Assembly (NCBI GenBank): GCA_947165255.1 | Contig: CAMUZR010000001.1 | Span: 186,001 to 250,000, forward strand | Reading direction: 5' to 3' | From: an uncultured Bacteroidales bacterium | GTDB taxonomy: Bacteria > Bacteroidota > Bacteroidia > Bacteroidales > P3 | Length of the DNA stretch: 64,000 nucleotides | Shown: piece after piece, positions 59,040 through 64,000 of the stretch | How the letters are laid out: every line of letters starts with the position of its first letter | Position numbering within the stretch: position 1 is the stretch's first letter | Notes under the pieces: generated by a model | What the model was told of the DNA's origin: nothing | The model's database searches: none | The model's input: only the letters and a program-made list of their open reading frames with translations | Translations under genes and position numbers: made by a program

Positions 59040-60599
59040 ATGAAGTACAAACATATTTTTATCTTTCTATCTCTTCTCCTGCCCGTAGTCGCTGCCTTCG
59101 GCCAGACCCAGACACAGCGTTTGGAAAGCCATGTCTATTTTTTGGCAGCAGACTCATTGCAGGGGCGAAAGGCAGGCAGCGATGATGCTCGTAAGGCTCT
59201 TCGGTATATCGAGTCCGAATACTCCAGCATAGGCCTGCAGCCTTTCCTGGATGGCGATATGCGGCAGTACTTTATCCGCAGAAAATATACCACACCCAAT
59301 GGCAAGGGAGTTGACCAAAGGGTCATTTCAGCCGATTCTGTGGACTATTGGACTCAGAAGGCCAATAATGTCTACTGCAATCTTGTCGCCCTCATTCCGG
59401 GCAGCGACCCCGTGCTGAAGAATGAATATGTGCTTGTAGGCGCTCACTACGACCATTTGGGTGTGCGTGATGGGCAGGTCTACAATGGCGCCGACGACAA
59501 TGCGTCGGGTTCGGCTGCAGTGATAGAGCTGGCACGGCGGCTGATGCTGCAGCGCGACCACCTCGACCGTAGTGTGCTCATCTGTGCCTTTGATGCCGAA
59601 GAGTCGGGTCTCTGGGGTTCAAGCGCACTGGCCAATGAATTAGAGCTCAGGGGTCTGCTGAAAAATGTCAAGATGATGATGAGCGTGGATATGGTAGGCT
59701 GGCTAAAAACGGGCCACCTTTCCTTCAGCGGCACGGGCACCCTGAAGAACTGCTCCCGACTGATTCGTTCGGCGGCCGAGCAGAGTGGAATAAGCGAGCG
59801 GCATCATGGTTTTGAAACTTCACCCTTCGGTGCAACTGATACTGAGCCTTTTGCCAAATTGGGAATACCCACCCTGGCCGTCACCACAGGCTTGGGCTCC
59901 CCCTACCACAAGCCGGAGGACGATGCCGATCTGATAGACTATGTGGGGCTTTCCAAAGTCACCGACTGCCTTGTGCTGCTGACCTCCGCCATGGCTTCGG
60001 TGGACGAGCCCATGGAGCCTACCGGAAAAGTGTCGCCCAAACACACCGACGACCTCCCTTTCTTCCAAGGCGGATTGGTGCTGGGCATGGGACCCAACCA
60101 TTTGAATATTAAAAACTCCGCCTTCCGCACCAAGTCCCTTCCTGCCTATCAGTTAGGCCTTCTCGGCCAATTGAATTTTACCAACCATTTCGGATTGCAG
60201 GTGGATGCCCTCATAGATGGGGGCAGCACACGGTTTCCCTTGGGCGACAATCTCTTGGAAGGTGAATCCGAGTATGGACAACTGCAATTGCTCATCCCTG
60301 CGCAGCTGAAACTAATCTTAGGTACCAAGGACATTAACGTCCAGCTGGGCCTAGGTGGCTTTTACGGTTATGTCTTCCGGGCCGACCTTGTCAGTGGCAG
60401 TGGAAGAAATAAAGTAGTGCAGGACATTGACATTCAGCATCCCCACCAGTATGGCCTTGCGTTTGGCCTGTCGGTGCGTATGGCCCCCTTCATCTCGTTC
60501 GGCTTCACCCGTTTACGTGCCCTCAGTGGTGTGGATTCACCGCTTCCCGCAGAGGCACGTCGCTGCACCACTATGTATCAGATAAGCTACATTTTCTAA
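59040..60599 (+). CDS. M28 family zinc peptidase fused to a beta-barrel-like C-terminal domain
   Basis: 519 residues from ATG 59040 (TTG 59031 in frame but rejected). A signal peptide ends near AAFGQ. Residues about 80-320 are an M28 peptidase: VGAHYDHLG, NGADDNASGSAAV, FDAEESGLWG, SVDMVGW and SPYHKPEDDAD supply the metal ligands and catalytic Glu. Residues about 345-519 look like an 8-stranded outer-membrane barrel (QLGLLGQLNFTNHFGLQVDA; LKLILGTKDINVQLGLGGFY) and end in MYQISYIF. Thus probably an outer-membrane-tethered aminopeptidase. Confidence 0.87.
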   Translation: MKYKHIFIFLSLLLPVVAAFGQTQTQRLESHVYFLAADSLQGRKAGSDDARKALRYIESEYSSIGLQPFLDGDMRQYFIRRKYTTPNGKGVDQRVISADSVDYWTQKANNVYCNLVALIPGSDPVLKNEYVLVGAHYDHLGVRDGQVYNGADDNASGSAAVIELARRLMLQRDHLDRSVLICAFDAEESGLWGSSALANELELRGLLKNVKMMMSVDMVGWLKTGHLSFSGTGTLKNCSRLIRSAAEQSGISERHHGFETSPFGATDTEPFAKLGIPTLAVTTGLGSPYHKPEDDADLIDYVGLSKVTDCLVLLTSAMASVDEPMEPTGKVSPKHTDDLPFFQGGLVLGMGPNHLNIKNSAFRTKSLPAYQLGLLGQLNFTNHFGLQVDALIDGGSTRFPLGDNLLEGESEYGQLQLLIPAQLKLILGTKDINVQLGLGGFYGYVFRADLVSGSGRNKVVQDIDIQHPHQYGLAFGLSVRMAPFISFGFTRLRALSGVDSPLPAEARRCTTMYQISYIF

Positions 60600-60622
60600 T
60601 AACTATAATTAAACTTTCTAAA

Positions 60623-61213
60623 ATGATTGATTTCAAACAAATCATCGGAGCCTTCCTAGTCCTTTTCGCCATCATCGACATCACTGGCTCCATCCCCATC
60701 TTCCTGTCGCTGAAACAGAGCGGCAACAAGTATCATCCCCTTTTTGCCGCGCTTATCTCGCTGGCCATCTTTGTGGTCTTTTTCTTTCTGGGCGACGCGG
60801 CGTTGAAACTCTTTGGCGTCGACATCCAATCCTTCGCCGTGGCAGGTTCCATCGTCCTCTTTATCATGGCATTTGAGATGATTCTAGGGGTAGAAATCTT
60901 CAAAAATGACCCTGCTGGCGGCGGCTCCACCGTGGTGCCTATTGCTTTCCCCCTCATTGCCGGACCGGGTGCCCTCACCACTATCATTTCGCTGCGGGCC
61001 GAGTATGCCGATGTCAATATCCTCATTGCGCTCCTGCTCAACATCGTTATCGACTATCTGGTATTGCGCTATATCGACAAGCTGGAAAAACTCTTGGGTG
61101 CCACGCTGGTTTCCATCTTGAGAAAATTTTTCGGCGTCATACTGCTCGCCATAGGCGTAAGGCTCTTCACCACCAATTTGGGCAACATCATCCATTCAAT
61201 GAATATCCTTTGA
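60623..61213 (+). CDS. MarC family integral membrane protein
   Basis: 196 residues with six hydrophobic segments. LVLFAIIDITGSIPIFLSL and IAFPLIAGPGALTTIISL are the paired family motifs. Inner membrane; function unknown (not a resistance pump as once thought). It follows the M28 gene by 23 bases. Confidence 0.92.
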   Translation: MIDFKQIIGAFLVLFAIIDITGSIPIFLSLKQSGNKYHPLFAALISLAIFVVFFFLGDAALKLFGVDIQSFAVAGSIVLFIMAFEMILGVEIFKNDPAGGGSTVVPIAFPLIAGPGALTTIISLRAEYADVNILIALLLNIVIDYLVLRYIDKLEKLLGATLVSILRKFFGVILLAIGVRLFTTNLGNIIHSMNIL

Positions 61214-61251
61214 CCGGCTCGCTGGCGGCAGTCTAATAAATCGTCAATAAT

Positions 61252-61347
61252 ATGCGCCGCCTGCTTTACCTCCTCTCGTCCCTGCTGCTCTGGACCCTCC
61301 TGGCCTTTGCCAAAACTGCCCGCATAGGAACCCCGCGCAGGCAATAA
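61252..61347 (+). CDS. Possible small secreted peptide (31 aa)
   Basis: ATG 61252 to TAA 61345-61347 encodes MRRLLYLLSSLLLWTLLAFA then TARIGTPRRQ-like basic tail: a signal-peptide-like hydrophobic stretch with almost no mature part. No homologue known; it may be chance. Sits between marC and the LRR gene. Confidence 0.3.
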   Translation: MRRLLYLLSSLLLWTLLAFAKTARIGTPRRQ

Positions 61348-61374
61348 ATAAACCTCAATCACGTTATTAAAGAC

Positions 61375-61935
61375 ATGAAAAAATATCTGCTAGCATTTCT
61401 CGCCCTCCTGCCCCTTCTCTCCGCGGCGCAGGAATACGATTTTGCCAAGAAAGTAGGCGGCAACACGCTCTATTTCGCCATCCTCACCACCGGCGGCAAA
61501 AACGGTCCCACCGTCGAAGTCACCTTCCCCAACGCTGAAGAGAACCCCTGGAAGGGCTTCTCCAAGCCCCGCGGGCAGGTGGACATCCCCGAGGTGGTCA
61601 CCCCCGACCGCTCTAAGGCCAAGAATGCCGACCCCGAGGACGACGACACAACCCTCTACCGAGTAGTTTCCATCCGCTACAATGCTTTCCAGGGATGCGA
61701 CCGCATCACACGGCTGACCCTCCCTCCCTCGGTCACGAAGATTGAGGAGAACGCTTTCGACGGCTGCAAACGCATCGAATACCTTGTCTGCCAAGCCGTC
61801 GAACCGCCCAAACTGGACGAGTCCTCCTTCGACAAGGTCGACATCAACATCCCCGTGCGGGTTCCCGCCGGCACCTACGAGAAATACAAAGAGGCCCTCG
61901 GATGGCGTGTCTTTACCGAAATTATCGAGTATTAG
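61375..61935 (+). CDS. BspA-type leucine-rich repeat protein (short)
   Basis: 186 residues with signal peptide (MKKYLLAFLALLPLLSAAQ). The C-terminal half has LRR_5 units: YNAFQGCDRITRLTLPPSV, ENAFDGCKRIEYLVCQ and a last VPAGTYEKYKEALGW end, as in BspA surface proteins. It is much shorter than usual BspA proteins, with only two repeats. Probably exported and adhesive or structural. Confidence 0.8.
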   Translation: MKKYLLAFLALLPLLSAAQEYDFAKKVGGNTLYFAILTTGGKNGPTVEVTFPNAEENPWKGFSKPRGQVDIPEVVTPDRSKAKNADPEDDDTTLYRVVSIRYNAFQGCDRITRLTLPPSVTKIEENAFDGCKRIEYLVCQAVEPPKLDESSFDKVDINIPVRVPAGTYEKYKEALGWRVFTEIIEY

Positions 61936-61982
61936 CCGCCCGCCCGCGCCGCCATTGCGAATCCCATTATAGACCTATCGAT

Positions 61983-62354
61983 ATGAACACAAACGAAATC
62001 GAATCGCGTGTCGCCAAATCGCGCCAACTGCACCAGCAGGGCTACAACTGCTGCCAGTCGGTGGTGATGGCCTACGCCGACCTCCTCCCCATCGACCCCC
62101 AGTCCGCTGCCCAAATGTCTTCCGCTTTCGGCCGCGGCATGTCAGGCATGCAGCAGACCTGCGGCTGTGTCTCGGCCATGGCCATGGTATGCGGCCTCTG
62201 CGGCCAGACGGCCCTTTTCAAACCCCTTGCCACCCGTTTCCGTCAGGAGAACGGCGAGCTGAACTGCCCCGCCCTCCTGCGTATGCAGGGGCGCGACCAT
62301 TCCTGCAACGACCTTGTCGCCTCGGCCGCCCGCCTGCTAGGCGAGGCCCTTTAG
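61983..62354 (+). CDS. C_GCAxxG_C_C family redox protein
   Basis: 123 residues from ATG 61983; the frame from 61902 overlaps the LRR gene and is rejected. Conserved cysteines in QQGYNCCQSVVMAY, GMQQTCGCVSAMAMVCGLCG and two later ones (NCPALL, SCNDL) match this family, which may carry a metal or redox disulfides. Cytoplasmic, role unknown. Followed by the YhcH-type gene 25 bases on. Confidence 0.87.
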   Translation: MNTNEIESRVAKSRQLHQQGYNCCQSVVMAYADLLPIDPQSAAQMSSAFGRGMSGMQQTCGCVSAMAMVCGLCGQTALFKPLATRFRQENGELNCPALLRMQGRDHSCNDLVASAARLLGEAL

Positions 62355-62379
62355 TGCAACCCCTCACCACCATGCCGCT

Positions 62380-62874
62380 ATGATTTACGACACCCTTGAC
62401 CACATCGACCGCTATAGTCTTCTCCTTCCCGGCATCTCCGAGGGACTCCGCTTCCTCCGGCAGGCTCCCGCCGACATAGCGCCCGGACGCCACTGTCTCT
62501 CGGGCGACAACTACGCCAATGTCGACCTCTACACCACCCGCGAAGTCAACCCCCTGGGCTACGAAGCCCACCGCCGATATATCGACATCCAATTCCTCCT
62601 CTCAGGCGAGGAGGAGATACTGGTGCGCCCAGTCGAACAGCTCGACTGCACCACACCCTACGACGCCGGCCGCGATGTGGCCTTCTACCGCCATGACCTC
62701 CCCGCGGCAACGGTTCGGCTGGGCAATGGCGCCTTTGCCATCCTCTTCCCCCACGACGCCCACGAGCCACAGCATGCAGTGGCGCACCCCGCCCCCGTCA
62801 AAAAAATCGTCGTCAAAATAGCGCTTCCCACAACCCTCAGCCCTCTCCAATACACCTTCGACAACCCACAATAA
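62380..62874 (+). CDS. YhcH/YjgK/YiaL family protein
   Basis: 164 residues of cupin-like fold: GRHCLSGDNYANVDLYTTRE, YEAHRRYIDIQFLLSGEE, and FPHDAHEPQHAV with His ligands near the end. The family includes EbgC and enzymes acting on sugar anomers or sialic acid catabolism. Its neighbour aldose 1-epimerase, 10 bases downstream, supports a sugar-metabolism role, perhaps anomer or lactone handling. Confidence 0.9.
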   Translation: MIYDTLDHIDRYSLLLPGISEGLRFLRQAPADIAPGRHCLSGDNYANVDLYTTREVNPLGYEAHRRYIDIQFLLSGEEEILVRPVEQLDCTTPYDAGRDVAFYRHDLPAATVRLGNGAFAILFPHDAHEPQHAVAHPAPVKKIVVKIALPTTLSPLQYTFDNPQ

Positions 62875-62884
62875 CCACAAACAC

Positions 62885-63895
62885 ATGCAAATCTTCACCC
62901 TCACCAACCAGCACCGAATGGAAGTCCGCATTGCCAACTACGGAGCCCGCATCCTCTCGCTCCTAGTGCCCGACCGGCAGGGACGACTGCAGGACGTGGT
63001 GCTTGGCTTCGACAACCCCCAGGACTATCTGCGCGAGAACCACTCCAACGACTTTGGCGCCGCCATCGGCCGCTATGCCAACCGCCTCGGCCAGGGCCGC
63101 ATAACCATCGGCGGCCAGAGATACCAGCTGCCGCAGAACAACGGACCCCACTGCCTCCACGGCGGCCCTACCGGGTGGCAGTATCAGCCCTTCGAGGTCC
63201 AAAGCCATTCCGCCAACACCCTGGTCCTCACCCTTCTCAGCCCCGACGGCGACAACAACTTCCCAGGCGAGGTGCAGGTACAAGTCCGCTACACCCTCAC
63301 CGACGACAACCGGCTCCACATACGCTACTCCGCCACCACCTCGGCTCCCACCGTCATCAATATGACCAACCACAGCTATTTCAACCTCAACGGCGATGGC
63401 AGCACCACTGTCCTCAACCATCTCTTGACCATCGATGCCGACCGCTATGCCCCCATCGACCCCACCTTCCTTCCCATCGGGCCCCTTGAACCCGTCTGCG
63501 GCACTCCCTTCGACTTCCGCACCCCCAAAGCCGTGGGGTTCGAAATAGGCTCCGACCACCCCCAGCTGCGCAATGGCAACGGCTACGACCACAACTGGGT
63601 GCTCAACACCCGTGGCGACGACACGCGTCCCTGCGCCCGCCTCGAAAGTCCCCTCACAGGCATAGCCCTCGAAGTCTTCACCACCGAGCCCGGCATGCAG
63701 GTCTATACCGGTAACTTCCTCGACGGCACCGTCCAAGGCAAAAAAGGCATCCGCTACCAACAGCGCTCCGCCATCTGTCTCGAAACCCAGAAGTACCCCG
63801 ACAGCCCCAACCGCAGTTGGCCCGAGTCCAACGCTTTCCTCAATCCCGGCGAGACCTACTCCAGCCACACCGTCTTTGCCTTCTCCGTCCGCTAA
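62885..63895 (+). CDS. galM: Aldose 1-epimerase (mutarotase)
   Basis: 336 residues, normal length. Catalytic His in GPHCLHGGPTGWQYQPF and in TNHSYFNLNGDGS, and the catalytic Glu in CLETQKYPDSPN near the C-terminus. Interconverts alpha and beta anomers of galactose/glucose. No signal peptide. Last gene in the window, probably co-transcribed with the YhcH-type gene. Confidence 0.95.
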   Translation: MQIFTLTNQHRMEVRIANYGARILSLLVPDRQGRLQDVVLGFDNPQDYLRENHSNDFGAAIGRYANRLGQGRITIGGQRYQLPQNNGPHCLHGGPTGWQYQPFEVQSHSANTLVLTLLSPDGDNNFPGEVQVQVRYTLTDDNRLHIRYSATTSAPTVINMTNHSYFNLNGDGSTTVLNHLLTIDADRYAPIDPTFLPIGPLEPVCGTPFDFRTPKAVGFEIGSDHPQLRNGNGYDHNWVLNTRGDDTRPCARLESPLTGIALEVFTTEPGMQVYTGNFLDGTVQGKKGIRYQQRSAICLETQKYPDSPNRSWPESNAFLNPGETYSSHTVFAFSVR

Positions 63896-64000
63896 GGCTC
63901 CCTTCCCCAATACCCTGGCTTCCCACGCTCCCCGGCGGTGAGCCCTCGTTTCCAGTCCCTAGCCAGAGGATCGCCCCGCCTTTGCTTTCCCCGCCTCAGC
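63896..64000. other. Short C-rich tail of the window without a gene
   Basis: The final 105 bases after galM are C-rich and show no ORF, hairpin or promoter I can support. Confidence 0.5.

Overview
The window looks like a chromosomal segment of an anaerobic gut-type member of the Bacteroidales. Many genes are preceded by the Bacteroidetes promoter (a TTTG -33 box and a TAnnTTTG(C) -7 box), Shine-Dalgarno sites are mostly absent, and several genes are typical of the phylum: PorX, VIT-vWA-TonB, DUF1573, BspA-type LRR, C_GCAxxG_C_C and OhrR with a BsaA-type glutathione peroxidase. I cannot name the genus. Most of the segment is GC-rich with C-rich codon choice. One block of about 14 kb (roughly 5.9-19.9 kb) is clearly AT-rich and looks acquired.

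Layout. 1-5.3 kb: 3' end of glmS, a UvrD-type helicase with an inserted DnaQ-like exonuclease, an acidic protein with two AT-hooks, and ackA. 5.9-18.4 kb: a tightly overlapping one-strand operon encoding DUF4007, a 1080-residue P-loop ATPase, a PAPS-reductase/DndC-like sulfurtransferase, a DUF262 (DGQQR) protein, a Ser/Thr kinase, an SF2 helicase with an N-terminal PLD-nuclease-like domain, a 79-aa protein, a Rad50/DndD-like zinc-hook ATPase and a 191-aa protein. This is the best candidate for an undescribed system: a DNA-phosphorothioation-type modification/restriction island lacking the usual DndB, DndE and DptFGH or SspE partners. A frameshifted DUF4143 ATPase follows. 20-22.5 kb: S66 LD-carboxypeptidase lipoprotein, a secreted protein, nadD. 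22.8-31.5 kb (minus strand): a citrate block, citD-citE-citF-citX-citCG (fused)-acn-icd.

31.8-49.6 kb: housekeeping and envelope genes. These include two outer-membrane-type proteins, a MATE pump, an esterase, an EamA permease, secreted and lipoproteins of unknown role, an ohrR/glutathione peroxidase pair, an S1/P1-nuclease-like protein, an 83-bp tandem repeat, an S4 protein with a C45 peptidase, a VIT-vWA-TonB protein coupled to a caspase-like lipoprotein, a nitroreductase, a radical SAM enzyme, a flavodoxin-like protein and the initiator tRNA. 50-64 kb: porX, mfd, DUF1573, an aminotransferase, a Gre-like protein, a YqiA-type esterase, an M28 peptidase fused to a beta-barrel-like domain, MarC, a BspA-like LRR protein, a C_GCAxxG_C_C protein, a YhcH-family protein and aldose 1-epimerase.

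Working together: the citrate block would make and arm citrate lyase (CitX and CitCG build and acetylate the CitD prosthetic group; CitE/F cleave citrate) beside enzymes that carry citrate to 2-oxoglutarate, so citrate can be split to acetate and oxaloacetate or used for glutamate synthesis. In the island, the sulfurtransferase and zinc-hook ATPase resemble the modification half of Dnd/Ssp systems; the helicase-nuclease, DUF262 protein and giant ATPase resemble effector or restriction components; the kinase may regulate them. These roles are inferred from families and gene order, not shown.
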